Positions 1 through 8,545 of a DNA stretch of 64,000 nucleotides are shown piece after piece. The DNA is from Chryseobacterium sp. G0186. GTDB taxonomy: Bacteria; Bacteroidota; Bacteroidia; Flavobacteriales; Weeksellaceae. The translations under genes and the position numbers were made by a program. The notes beneath the pieces were generated by a model. The model made no database searches, was not told the DNA's origin, and saw nothing but the letters and a program-made list of their open reading frames with translations. Within the stretch, counting starts at the first letter, position 1; the number at the start of each line of letters is the position of its first letter. Location of the stretch: positions 1,798,001 through 1,862,000 of the forward strand of contig NZ_CP033918.1 of assembly GCF_003815675.1 (NCBI RefSeq). The letters run 5' to 3'.

Positions 1-150
1 ATAGATCATGGACAAAGAGCTGAAGCAGGCCAGCAAAGTTTTAAAAATTCGGATAAGGACGTACACCAACAGATTAATCCCTTAGTAAGCCCTGAGGAAA
101 TGTATGAAAAAAAGCCGGTCAATAAAGGATTAGATTTTGGAAACCAATAA
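1..150 (+). CDS. C-terminal end of an unidentified protein (5' truncated)
   Basis: Frame 1 is open from the window edge to a TAA at 148-150 and gives 49 residues rich in Q, K, E and N, ending LDFGNQ. The piece is too short and too polar to name a family. It ends 9 bp before the ATG of the next gene on the same strand, so it probably belongs to the same operon as the three genes that follow. Its function cannot be judged without the upstream sequence. Confidence 0.6.
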   Translation: MDHGQRAEAGQQSFKNSDKDVHQQINPLVSPEEMYEKKPVNKGLDFGNQ

Positions 151-159
151 CGGAAAGCC

Positions 160-2367
160 ATGGCAAAAGGGATAAAAAGCATTAAACAGCAGCATGCAAT
201 TGGAACCAGTGTATATATCGTTGTAGATCAATGGCATGACGGAACAACAGAACTTGACAAAAGTAAAAAAATAACCTGGCTTTGTTTTTCACAGGATAAA
301 AAACAACCACTTGATACCCGCCAACTGGAATCAAAAGACAGCTATGTCATCAAGATCCCCCCAAAACTGGCAGGCTCTTACCGTTATTATGTAGAAGCCA
401 GTTTTACCGGAAAGAAAGATCCTAAAAAGGACACCGGGTTATACGTCTATGGGACGGCACCCAAAAAAGTAGTCACCAGTAAATGGTGTGCGAAACCTGA
501 TGGAGAAGACATAAGAAAATCACAATTCTCTTACGGGCACCTTATTTATCTGGGCCTGGAAACCGAAGGTATGAATGGAGACCAGGTTACTGTGGAAGTA
601 TACAGACGTGTTTCCGGTGGATCCGGTACAAAAGATGACCAATATATAACGGCCTATACCCATGTACAAATTATAGATGGAGAGGTCAACCTGAAGATGG
701 GAAATACCTACCAGTGGTTTGGTAAGATTAAAAAGCCCAATCCTACAGAAGAATTTTATGTAAAGGTAAAAGACGCTTCCGGAAAATATATCAGTGACGG
801 AAAAGACAGAATACACGCCCGTTTTCTCAGAATAAAGAATAATATCGTCAGCAGAAACTCAGAAACGCCTACCAACCACACGCCTACCAAGGTAGATAAA
901 CCGGAAATAAGCTTTAAGAGGTATGAGCCCTGCCGATATGACAAAATCATTATCGGAGATAAGGACAGCAATAAAAAGCCTTTTGACATTGTTATATATG
1001 ATCCGCTACAGAGAAAAAATATCACTAAGTATGAAACATTAGCCAAAAGTGATGACACAGAAAATACCATTGATATTACCTTTGAAAAACTGACCCATAA
1101 AGGATGTTTTACAAAACCCAACCATAAAAAGGAAATTGAAATTTACCTCAATGGTCAGAAACAATCTACTCAGGTTATCAATGGTGAAAAATATACATTA
1201 CCTATTCGTGCAAGAGCCAATACAGTATTGTTAAGAACAAATCCCGGACTATTTTTCATTACCCCTGATTTTGCAAACAGCTATAAAATCATTGCAAAAA
1301 CGTGTGCCCAACCCGGCAACCCTTTCTACATTAATGTATATCCTAATGTGGAAAGAGAACTGGCCTTTGTACTTACTTTATTTCCATCCTTTAATGCAGA
1401 GATCAATCAGAAATATTCAACAAGAGAGAAGCTTACAGACTACAATAAAAAGCAAAGTATGCAGCTGATCAGAAATGAAACTGAAATTCTGTACAATGAA
1501 AAAGGAGGTTTGGGATACGGACTTCAGGCTAAGGTGAAAGTAGATAATATAGAATCTTCCATAGAGCTGGCCCAAACTAAAAACCAGATTAAAAAATTAA
1601 TTGGATTCTATCATACCGTACAGGAGGTTTTATCTGTATTTGACGGAAGAGATAAAGAATCTGCTTCTTTGGCCTATGATAAAAGAGTACTTCCTAAGGT
1701 AACCTTTGATATTGAACCTCCTAACGTAGGCTTAGCATTAAGAATCACCAACAAAAAGGTTGAGAAAACCCAGGAAATCGTTCAACAGTTTACAGGGGCC
1801 ATCGCCTTAAAGCCTATTACCAAAATAAAGATAGGAGTAGATTTGCTTACTCTTCTGCAATATCTGGGTGTGGGTGGTAAAATTGCAGATTGGATCAAAA
1901 AAACATTAGAAGCGAAATACAACTTTACCATCTATGTTATTTTTGAGGTTTCATTAGAGGCCAGAGCTGAACTTTCCCTTACCTATAATAAAGTGGAAGG
2001 GTTTGCTCCCGGAGCCAGAAAGCTACAGTTAGAAGCAGGGGTAGGAATTAAAGGAGGAGTAAAAAGCACTGAGTTTGTTACCGTATTTATACCGGAAGCA
2101 GATGGCGCCATGCAAAAAGTAAAAGTGGAAAAATGGAAAGGAGAAGCTTCCGGAGCCTCCTCAATTCTATATACTTATGAAATTAATTCCGATACCAAAG
2201 GACAATACAGTAAACATAAACTGGAATTTACCGGAGTAAAGGCTACCATCGTGATTTATGCCATAAAAAACGGAATGAAATACAACGAAAGCTTTAAAAA
2301 AGATTTCACTATTATTGAGAAACCGGAAAAACCCTGGTACGAATCAGAAAAAGAATTTACCATATGA
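160..2367 (+). CDS. Large beta-rich protein of unknown function, no signal peptide
   Basis: A 735-residue protein that I do not recognise as a named family. It has no signal peptide and no membrane segment, is lysine-rich, and its sequence alternates polar and hydrophobic residues as in stacked beta domains (roughly 1-115, 116-240, then a longer second half). Near residues 590-630 there are amphipathic strands (EVSLEARAELSLTYN) resembling a barrel or curled sheet. The next gene overlaps its stop in an ATGA arrangement, so translation is probably coupled. A large cytoplasmic protein followed by a small membrane protein and a small soluble protein resembles effector/immunity or type VI-associated clusters of Bacteroidetes, but nothing in the sequence proves that. 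Confidence 0.85.
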   Translation: MAKGIKSIKQQHAIGTSVYIVVDQWHDGTTELDKSKKITWLCFSQDKKQPLDTRQLESKDSYVIKIPPKLAGSYRYYVEASFTGKKDPKKDTGLYVYGTAPKKVVTSKWCAKPDGEDIRKSQFSYGHLIYLGLETEGMNGDQVTVEVYRRVSGGSGTKDDQYITAYTHVQIIDGEVNLKMGNTYQWFGKIKKPNPTEEFYVKVKDASGKYISDGKDRIHARFLRIKNNIVSRNSETPTNHTPTKVDKPEISFKRYEPCRYDKIIIGDKDSNKKPFDIVIYDPLQRKNITKYETLAKSDDTENTIDITFEKLTHKGCFTKPNHKKEIEIYLNGQKQSTQVINGEKYTLPIRARANTVLLRTNPGLFFITPDFANSYKIIAKTCAQPGNPFYINVYPNVERELAFVLTLFPSFNAEINQKYSTREKLTDYNKKQSMQLIRNETEILYNEKGGLGYGLQAKVKVDNIESSIELAQTKNQIKKLIGFYHTVQEVLSVFDGRDKESASLAYDKRVLPKVTFDIEPPNVGLALRITNKKVEKTQEIVQQFTGAIALKPITKIKIGVDLLTLLQYLGVGGKIADWIKKTLEAKYNFTIYVIFEVSLEARAELSLTYNKVEGFAPGARKLQLEAGVGIKGGVKSTEFVTVFIPEADGAMQKVKVEKWKGEASGASSILYTYEINSDTKGQYSKHKLEFTGVKATIVIYAIKNGMKYNESFKKDFTIIEKPEKPWYESEKEFTI

Positions 2368-3089
2368 TGAAAATAAATCCTATCATGGTGTTGAATATTT
2401 TAATTGTAATATTTTTTTTAATTTCAGTTTTCACCACTGTTTTTATGATAAAAAATGCAATGAGTATTTATTATATTCTCGCTGCGTCTTTCGTAAGTCT
2501 TCTTTTACTTTTCATCCTGTATTCTATCAATAAAGGAATTCCCTCCTCCCATAGGGTGATAAGTACAATAGAAGAAAGTAAAGACCGATTAGAATTCAAT
2601 GACGGAGCATTCATCATAGATTCCCCTCTCCTGCAACAAAAACAGATTATTGAATGGAAAGCCGTGGAAGCTATTTATTGCCTGAATATGATTCCTCTGG
2701 ACGGAACCTACCACAATTTTGAATATTCATTCTTTTTGAATAAGCCGCCTGTCATTGTAAAATATTCAAATTTAAAATGGTACAATAGACTATTTTCATC
2801 TTCGGAAAGCCATTCATTTGAAGTTAAAATTGATGACTATAATAATATTGATTTTAATAAAATTCATCAGGCAACCAATACGTTTCTTCTCAAAAAGGAA
2901 ACATCATCAGCGTATTTACATAAAAAATTCGGAAACAACATCCGTTCTGTAAAAAAGAATGATACGATTACAAGTTTTTCTTCAGATAAACCTTTGAAAA
3001 CATTTGAGCTTTATCAAATATATGACCGAGGTAACACTACCCAAAATGATAAGCTGAAAGAATATAGAGATAATGCAACAAAAATATAA
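2364..3089 (+). CDS. Membrane protein of unknown function with two N-terminal helices
   Basis: A 241-residue protein whose first 53 residues form two hydrophobic helices (about 7-27 and 32-53) separated by a short turn. About 185 polar residues follow that should lie in the cytoplasm. The start ATG at 2364 overlaps the TGA of the preceding gene (ATGA), so the two are translationally coupled. A second ATG at 2367 is an equally good start. The soluble part has a PH-like or YcxB-like feel (short strands with W and F), but I see no diagnostic motif. A possible role is as membrane-bound partner or immunity factor of the large protein upstream. Confidence 0.85.
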   Translation: MMKINPIMVLNILIVIFFLISVFTTVFMIKNAMSIYYILAASFVSLLLLFILYSINKGIPSSHRVISTIEESKDRLEFNDGAFIIDSPLLQQKQIIEWKAVEAIYCLNMIPLDGTYHNFEYSFFLNKPPVIVKYSNLKWYNRLFSSSESHSFEVKIDDYNNIDFNKIHQATNTFLLKKETSSAYLHKKFGNNIRSVKKNDTITSFSSDKPLKTFELYQIYDRGNTTQNDKLKEYRDNATKI

Positions 3090-3091
3090 TC

Positions 3092-3868
3092 ATGAACAAC
3101 CCTATCTATAACTTTGAGATAAAGGCATTTTATTGTTTAATAGAACTAAAGATCAATGATGTGCTGGTTTTTTGTCATTATGAGGAAAATGGCAGCATAT
3201 GGGTTGACTGGCCCATTAATCAATATATCCTGGAAAGTGGAATTCAATCATTTGAAGTGAAGGTATTACCCTACAAAGATCATAAAACACTTTCCGAAAA
3301 GGCCCAGCTGGAAATTGGAATCCATGCCATCAATGCTTCTGCAAGCGACAGAATAGAGATCATAGAAAAAAAAGAAGTCAATATTCCCGATAAGGAAAAA
3401 TTACCTTTTTATATTTACAAAGGCACTTTCAATGCATCAGTACCTTATAAAAATAAAGGTTGGAAAGACTCATCTGATCTCAAAAAAGAGGACGAAAAAA
3501 AACTTTTATCGGAAATACTGCAATGGAATTCTAAACTTTTGGATCTGTATACATCTTCCGATATTAATGAATACAATAAAATCTATAAGGAAAGAGAGAA
3601 AGAGTTTGCTGCTGCTTATTATTCCGAATATCAGGAAAATACTCCGGATGTTTTTCATTCAAAATTTAAAAACTTAACTGCTTTACCCAATAGTCTGTAT
3701 CAAATAGTTTTTTATGCAGGAGGCAGGCTTGCCAGTGTTAAACTTCCCAAAGAACTACCGGGGTTCACCTATGACCCCCAAGTTAAGGATGAAGATGGAA
3801 TGGGAATAAGTTTAATTTTATTTTTTCATAGAAAGAAATCCGGTGAACCTTTAGAAATCATAAGATAA
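3092..3868 (+). CDS. Soluble protein of unknown function, last gene of the first operon
   Basis: A 258-residue protein starting 2 bp after the stop of the membrane protein gene. It has no signal peptide or membrane segment. The N-terminal 90 residues look like a compact beta domain (alternating VLVF, WVDWPIN, FEVKVLP), followed by a lysine/glutamate-rich helical middle (about 130-190) and a short beta C-terminus. I cannot assign a family. Tight packing with the two upstream genes and a strong terminator 14 bp downstream show that it closes the operon. Confidence 0.82.
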   Translation: MNNPIYNFEIKAFYCLIELKINDVLVFCHYEENGSIWVDWPINQYILESGIQSFEVKVLPYKDHKTLSEKAQLEIGIHAINASASDRIEIIEKKEVNIPDKEKLPFYIYKGTFNASVPYKNKGWKDSSDLKKEDEKKLLSEILQWNSKLLDLYTSSDINEYNKIYKEREKEFAAAYYSEYQENTPDVFHSKFKNLTALPNSLYQIVFYAGGRLASVKLPKELPGFTYDPQVKDEDGMGISLILFFHRKKSGEPLEIIR

Positions 3869-3882
3869 ATAAGCGATCTAAT

Positions 3883-3922
3883 CATAACGCCCTGGTCAAA
3901 TATTTTTGATCAGGGCGTTATG
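3883..3922. terminator. Bidirectional intrinsic terminator between convergent genes
   Basis: Arms CATAACGCCCTGGTCA and TGATCAGGGCGTTATG form a 16-bp stem (one G-U pair) around an 8-base AT loop. It lies between the stop at 3868 on the plus strand and the stop at 3942 on the minus strand, so it can serve both. Confidence 0.75.
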
Positions 3923-3941
3923 TTATACTATAAGTTAGAAA

Positions 3942-5192
3942 TTAATCCGTCTTTAGGGCAAGATCTTCTTCCTCTTCGTTCTTTCCCTTAAGCATCCAAG
4001 GAATCACAAAATAAAAAGCAACGGCAATAGCTACCGCCAACACTCCGGTTCCAATCCAAAGGATATTGAATCCCAATTGATCGGCGATCAATGTTCCTAT
4101 ATAAGGGGTAATGATAAATGCAATGGAAAAAGACATCCCGTTCAGTCCCATATAAGCTCCTTTATTGTTCTTTCCTGAACGCAGGGCTGTAATGGTTGCC
4201 ATAAAGGGAAGCGTCCAGATTTCACCAATACAAAGAAGAGTCATCGATACCAGTAACATGATCATACTGTGATCAAAGGCTAGCATTGCATATGAAAATC
4301 CACAAAGAACAGTTCCTATCAACATGGTAAAGGCCAGGGTAAAATATTTCTCGGCAAGCTGTACAAAGCCCATTTCAAGAAGAACAATCAGAAATCCACT
4401 GTATCCAAGAATATATCCGATATTCTGTTGGCTCAGATGAACAGTGTCCTTATAAAATATCGTCAGCGTACTGAACAACTGGAAGAAACAGATGGAGAAC
4501 AGCATACACAATACACAGAATATTAAAAACTTATTATCGCGGTAAGGAGAATTTTCTTTCTTAACAACAATTGCTTCTTTTACTTTTTTCGCCTGTTGCT
4601 TAGCCAGTTTCGCACGGCCTCTGAAGAACCAGATGTACATCAGCCCAGCCAGAAAAGCAGCTAAGGCATTACTGTAAAACAAAAATTCGTAGGAAATAGC
4701 AGACAAAATCCCTCCCAATGCAGGACCAATGGAAAAACCAAGGTTTACAGCCATCCTGTTCAGAGAAAAAGCTCTTGTAATATTTTCAGGTTTCGCGTAT
4801 TTCGTAATCGCTACGGAGTTGGCCGGGCGAAAGGTCTCACTCACAATACTCTGAAGTAAAATAATCCCTGCCAGTCCTGCTTCTGTTTTAAAAAACGGAA
4901 TTAAGCAGAATAAAGGTACACTAAGCAGTAAACTTAAGCTCTGTACTTTGTATTCGCCAATTTTATCCGTAATCATTCCTCCAAACCAGGAACCAAGCAC
5001 CGATCCTATTCCGAAAAAGCTCAAGACAATTCCGGAATTCTCAATACTGAAATGTAAATGATTCGTCATATAAACTCCCAAAAAAGGAAGTACCATAGAA
5101 CCGGCCCTGTTGATGAGCATTACCAACGCCAGCATCCAACTCTCTTGCGAGAGTCCTTTAAAAGAACTCGTATATAAGTTAATTAATCTCAC
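3942..5192 (-). CDS. MFS transporter, drug-exporter (DHA1/MdtH-like) type
   Basis: A 416-residue inner-membrane protein with about 12 hydrophobic helices in two halves, joined by a lysine-rich cytoplasmic loop near residues 192-222. A motif-A-like loop (GGMITDKIG, residues 71-79) sits between helices 2 and 3, as in proton-driven major facilitator exporters. The substrate cannot be read from sequence. The first codon is GTG at 5192. The next in-frame ATG would remove the first 19 residues and leave the first helix intact, so the exact start is uncertain. It is divergent from the AraC regulator at 5441, which might control it as well as oleate hydratase. Confidence 0.9.
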   Translation of the reverse strand: MRLINLYTSSFKGLSQESWMLALVMLINRAGSMVLPFLGVYMTNHLHFSIENSGIVLSFFGIGSVLGSWFGGMITDKIGEYKVQSLSLLLSVPLFCLIPFFKTEAGLAGIILLQSIVSETFRPANSVAITKYAKPENITRAFSLNRMAVNLGFSIGPALGGILSAISYEFLFYSNALAAFLAGLMYIWFFRGRAKLAKQQAKKVKEAIVVKKENSPYRDNKFLIFCVLCMLFSICFFQLFSTLTIFYKDTVHLSQQNIGYILGYSGFLIVLLEMGFVQLAEKYFTLAFTMLIGTVLCGFSYAMLAFDHSMIMLLVSMTLLCIGEIWTLPFMATITALRSGKNNKGAYMGLNGMSFSIAFIITPYIGTLIADQLGFNILWIGTGVLAVAIAVAFYFVIPWMLKGKNEEEEDLALKTD

Positions 5193-5440
5193 TATAATAT
5201 GGGGGATGGGGGAATTAAAAATGCAAAGTTAGGTAAAATAGCCCCTAAAAGCCCTTATTTACACCCTTTTTTATAAATAACATTCATAAAAATATACTAT
5301 TGGCTGTGCCCTAAAAAAAGAGAATCTTTTTGGTATACTAAGCCTAAACACTTTTATAAATTTCGTAAATTGCAGTAACAATAAGGTTTTTAACCTAAAA
5401 TATTAGAAAACACATATAAAAAATTAACCAATACGTAAGA
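5193..5440. promoter_or_regulatory. Divergent intergenic region, MFS exporter / AraC regulator
   Basis: 248 bp of AT-rich DNA holding promoters for two divergent genes. Reading right, a -7-like box TAAATTTC at 5357-5364 has a TTTG 24 bp upstream (5329-5332), slightly longer than the usual Bacteroidetes spacing, so this promoter is only a candidate. No other structure was recognised. Confidence 0.35.
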
Positions 5441-6319
5441 ATGGTAACCTACGAAAATTTACATGACACCCTATCTTTTTACAGTATTGACTGCCACCAA
5501 TCCTACTATATCTCCTCCGGAAATCCCATCTTTGAGTTCCCTAAAGCTCCTTTCAGGATGGATTATTATGCCCTGTGCATTTGTACAGCCGGAGAAATAA
5601 GCATTGAAATAGATCGTCATCAATATAAAGTGGATGCCAATAGCTTCCTGATCTCAGCCCCCTCTACCATTGTAAAGTTTCTAAAAACCAGTAACGACTT
5701 TATGATGAAGCTGCTATTTTTTGATAAAAATTTCCTGATCAAAAACATATCAAATCCTTTCATTATAGAAAAAATGGACCTTTTCTCCAAAGGTTCCTAC
5801 AGCATTGTAAAAACCACTGCAAAAAATTCTGAATTACTCCAAAATCTTCTGGACTATCTTAAAAAGAAGTCTCGAAAACAAGGGAAATTTACCGAAGAAA
5901 TTGTCCGTACCATTATTTTCAACCTGCTCCTTGAAACCGCTGAGATGATAGAAAATAAAAATCTGACAGGATCTGAAAAGGAAGATGGTAAAAAGGATCT
6001 TTATCTCAAATTCAGTCAACTGATCCGGGAAAACATCCGACATTACAGGACGGTTCAGTTTTATGCCGATCAGCTTTGCATTTCCAATAAATACCTTATA
6101 GAAATCATTAAAAAGGCAAGTGGAAAGACTCCTCACGAAGTTATTGATGAAACCCTGCTCAAGGAAGCTTACGTAATGCTTGGAAATCCTGAAATGACAA
6201 TATCGGAGATCGCCTTTGAACTTCAGTTTAATTCAGCTTCTGCCTTTGGACGTTTTTTCAAAAAACATACTTCTTTTTCTCCCTCTGAATACAGAAATAA
6301 GGAAAATATACAGACCTAG
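5441..6319 (+). CDS. AraC-family transcriptional regulator
   Basis: A 292-residue regulator. The first ~170 residues look like a cupin-type ligand-sensing arm. The last ~95 carry the two helix-turn-helix motifs of the AraC/XylS family, the second with the family signature ending FGRFFKKHTSFSPSEYR. It lies 88 bp upstream of the oleate hydratase gene in the same direction and is divergent from an exporter. Control of fatty-acid hydration or export is therefore plausible, but this rests on position only. The ATG at 5441 gives a complete domain and no better start is seen. Confidence 0.9.
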   Translation: MVTYENLHDTLSFYSIDCHQSYYISSGNPIFEFPKAPFRMDYYALCICTAGEISIEIDRHQYKVDANSFLISAPSTIVKFLKTSNDFMMKLLFFDKNFLIKNISNPFIIEKMDLFSKGSYSIVKTTAKNSELLQNLLDYLKKKSRKQGKFTEEIVRTIIFNLLLETAEMIENKNLTGSEKEDGKKDLYLKFSQLIRENIRHYRTVQFYADQLCISNKYLIEIIKKASGKTPHEVIDETLLKEAYVMLGNPEMTISEIAFELQFNSASAFGRFFKKHTSFSPSEYRNKENIQT

Positions 6320-6340
6320 GAATTTGGGGATAGTAATTCT

Positions 6341-6383
6341 GACATTAGGGATATATGTCGCTTTATGAATAGAGGTACCTTTA
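6341..6383 (+). promoter_or_regulatory. Candidate oleate hydratase promoter and small inverted repeat
   Basis: A -7-like box TACCTTTA (one mismatch to TAnnTTTG) lies at 6376-6383, 24 bp before the ATG of the hydratase gene. Just upstream a short inverted repeat, GACAT (6341-6345) and ATGTC (6355-6359), could be an operator. No clear -33 TTG is present, which would fit an activator-dependent promoter. Confidence 0.35.
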
Positions 6384-6407
6384 TAATGTTAATTAAAAAC
6401 ATACAAA

Positions 6408-8348
6408 ATGAGTATCATCAATTCAAAATTCGACAACATTTTAAATACTTCTGAACAGTTAGGAAAAGTAAATCACGAACCGGACTCAAGCAGGGAAGTT
6501 CAGATTAACACTCCTGAGAAAACAATGCCTTTCTCAGATCAAATCGGAAACTATCAACGAAATAAAGGGATCCCTTTGCAATCCTACGAAAACAACAAAA
6601 TCTATATTGTCGGCAGCGGAATTGCGGGAATGTCTGCTGCTTACTACTTCATCCGCGACGGCCATGTTCCCGGTAAAGACATTATTTTTCTGGATCAGCT
6701 TAATGTAGAAGGAGGATCCCTGGATGGGGCCGGAAATGCAAAAGATGGCTACATCATCCGTGGTGGAAGGGAAATGGATATGACTTATGAAAATCTTTGG
6801 GATATGTTTCAGGATATTCCTGCACTGGAATTACCCGCTCCCTACAGTGTGCTGGATGAATACCGCCTCATCAATGACAATGACCCGAATTATTCAAAAG
6901 CGAGATTAATTCATAATCAGGGACAGATTCAGGATTTCAGTAAATTCGGGCTTGAGAAAAAAGATCAGTTGGCCATTGTTAAACTTTTGCTGAAGAAAAA
7001 AGAAGAGCTTGATGATCTGACTATTGAAGATTATTTCGCAGAATCATTCCTCAACAGTAATTTCTGGTTCTTCTGGCGTTCCATGTTTGCCTTTGAAAAC
7101 TGGCACAGTTTATTAGAGTTGAAACTATATATGCACAGATTTCTACATGCCATTGACGGAATGAAAGACTTCTCTTGTCTGGTATTCCCTAAATACAACC
7201 AGTATGATACCTATGTAACTCCACTTAAAAACTTTTTGGTTGAAAAAGGAGTACAGATCCAGTTCAATACCTTAGTAAAAGATCTTGATATCCATATCAA
7301 CACTGAAGGAAAAACCGTTGAAGGAATTATCACTGAGCAAAACGGAGAAGAGGTAAAAATACCAATCGGAAAGGATGATTATGTAATCGTAACTACCGGA
7401 TCCATGACGGAAAGCACATTCTATGGCGATAATACTACAGTTCCTGAAATTACGATAGACAACAGCAGCGCCGGACAAAGTGCCGGATGGAAACTATGGA
7501 AAAACCTGGCTGCAAAATCTGAAGTCTTCGGAAAACCGGAAAAATTCTGTAGCCACATCGAAAAGTCTTCTTGGGAATCTGCAACATTAACGTGCCGACC
7601 ATCTGCTTTTACTGAAAAACTAAAAGAACTTTGTGTAAATGACCCTTACTCCGGAAAAACGGCTACAGGAGGAATTATTACCATCACAGACTCCAATTGG
7701 GTGATGAGCTTTACCTGCAACAGACAGCCGCACTTCCCTACCCAGCCTGATGATATCCTTGTAGTATGGGTATATGCCCTGCTTATGGATAAAGAGGGAA
7801 ATTACATAAAAAAAACAATGCCTCAGTGTACCGGAAATGAAATTCTTGCAGAGCTTTGCCACCACCTTGGAATGACGGATCAACTTGATAATGTAATCGA
7901 AAATACCATCGTTCGTACAGCATTTATGCCTTATATTACGTCTATGTTTATGCCAAGAGCTATGGGAGACCGCCCAAGAGTAGTTCCTGAGGGATGTACT
8001 AATTTAGGATTGGTAGGACAGTTCGTAGAAACCAATAATGATGTGGTCTTCACTATGGAAAGTTCCGTAAGAACAGCAAGAATAGCCGTCTATCATCTTT
8101 TAAACCTCAACAAACAGGTTCCTGATATTAATCCGTTGCAGTATGACATTCGACATTTGCTAAAGGCTACCCAGGCACTGAATGACTATAAACCATTCCT
8201 TGGAGAGGGAATCTTAAGAAAAGTATTGAAAGGAACCTACTTTGAACATGTATTGGTCAACCGTCCTGAAGAGAAAGAAGAACATGAATCTTTCCTTATG
8301 GAACAGGTTGGTAGATTCCAGGATTGGATTAAAGGGGTTAAAGGTTAG
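6408..8348 (+). CDS. ohyA: Oleate hydratase (FAD-dependent)
   Basis: A 646-residue enzyme that adds water across the cis-9 double bond of oleic acid to give 10-hydroxystearic acid, a fatty-acid detoxification reaction. The FAD-binding motif is seen at residues 68-74 (VGSGIAG), followed by the RGGREMDM loop. Catalytic residues reported for the Elizabethkingia meningoseptica enzyme are all present at the same numbers: E122, Y241, Q265, T436 and N438. Length is also identical to that enzyme, as far as I recall it. The gene stands alone in its strand after an AraC regulator and is followed by a terminator shared with glnS. The enzyme is a soluble or peripheral cytoplasmic protein. Confidence 0.97.
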   Translation: MSIINSKFDNILNTSEQLGKVNHEPDSSREVQINTPEKTMPFSDQIGNYQRNKGIPLQSYENNKIYIVGSGIAGMSAAYYFIRDGHVPGKDIIFLDQLNVEGGSLDGAGNAKDGYIIRGGREMDMTYENLWDMFQDIPALELPAPYSVLDEYRLINDNDPNYSKARLIHNQGQIQDFSKFGLEKKDQLAIVKLLLKKKEELDDLTIEDYFAESFLNSNFWFFWRSMFAFENWHSLLELKLYMHRFLHAIDGMKDFSCLVFPKYNQYDTYVTPLKNFLVEKGVQIQFNTLVKDLDIHINTEGKTVEGIITEQNGEEVKIPIGKDDYVIVTTGSMTESTFYGDNTTVPEITIDNSSAGQSAGWKLWKNLAAKSEVFGKPEKFCSHIEKSSWESATLTCRPSAFTEKLKELCVNDPYSGKTATGGIITITDSNWVMSFTCNRQPHFPTQPDDILVVWVYALLMDKEGNYIKKTMPQCTGNEILAELCHHLGMTDQLDNVIENTIVRTAFMPYITSMFMPRAMGDRPRVVPEGCTNLGLVGQFVETNNDVVFTMESSVRTARIAVYHLLNLNKQVPDINPLQYDIRHLLKATQALNDYKPFLGEGILRKVLKGTYFEHVLVNRPEEKEEHESFLMEQVGRFQDWIKGVKG

Positions 8349-8376
8349 AAAACAATAGGATGTTGATATGGGAAAA

Positions 8377-8467
8377 CGCAAAGACGCAAAAATTTTATAC
8401 TTCGTATTGTAAGATGCCAGAGTTTATCTTTGAGTTTCCCCGCATTCCATAAAATAGCGTCTTTGCG
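8377..8467. repeat. Interspersed inverted repeat, REP-like
   Basis: The 11-mer CGCAAAGACGC (8377-8387) recurs inverted as GCGTCTTTGCG (8457-8467), 69 bp apart, in the intergenic space after ohyA. From memory, sequences of the type 'acgcaaagacgcaaa' are common between genes in Chryseobacterium, so this looks like a member of a dispersed REP-like family rather than a local operator. Confidence 0.5.
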
Positions 8468-8494
8468 CCTACCCTGCACTTCACAGTCAATAAA

Positions 8495-8524
8495 AAAGCA
8501 GAACTTATTTTTAAGTTCTGCTTT
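8495..8524. terminator. Bidirectional terminator between ohyA and glnS
   Basis: A perfect 13-bp stem, AAAGCAGAACTTA and TAAGTTCTGCTTT, around a TTTT loop. The A and T flanks allow it to work on both strands. It lies between convergent stop codons at 8348 and 8546. Confidence 0.75.
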
Positions 8525-8545
8525 AATTTATAATGTATCCTAAAA

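Noticed and set aside
756..1121. 121-codon minus-strand frame inside the 735-residue gene
   Set aside because: Antisense shadow of a clear gene; composition reflects the reverse of lysine-rich codons.
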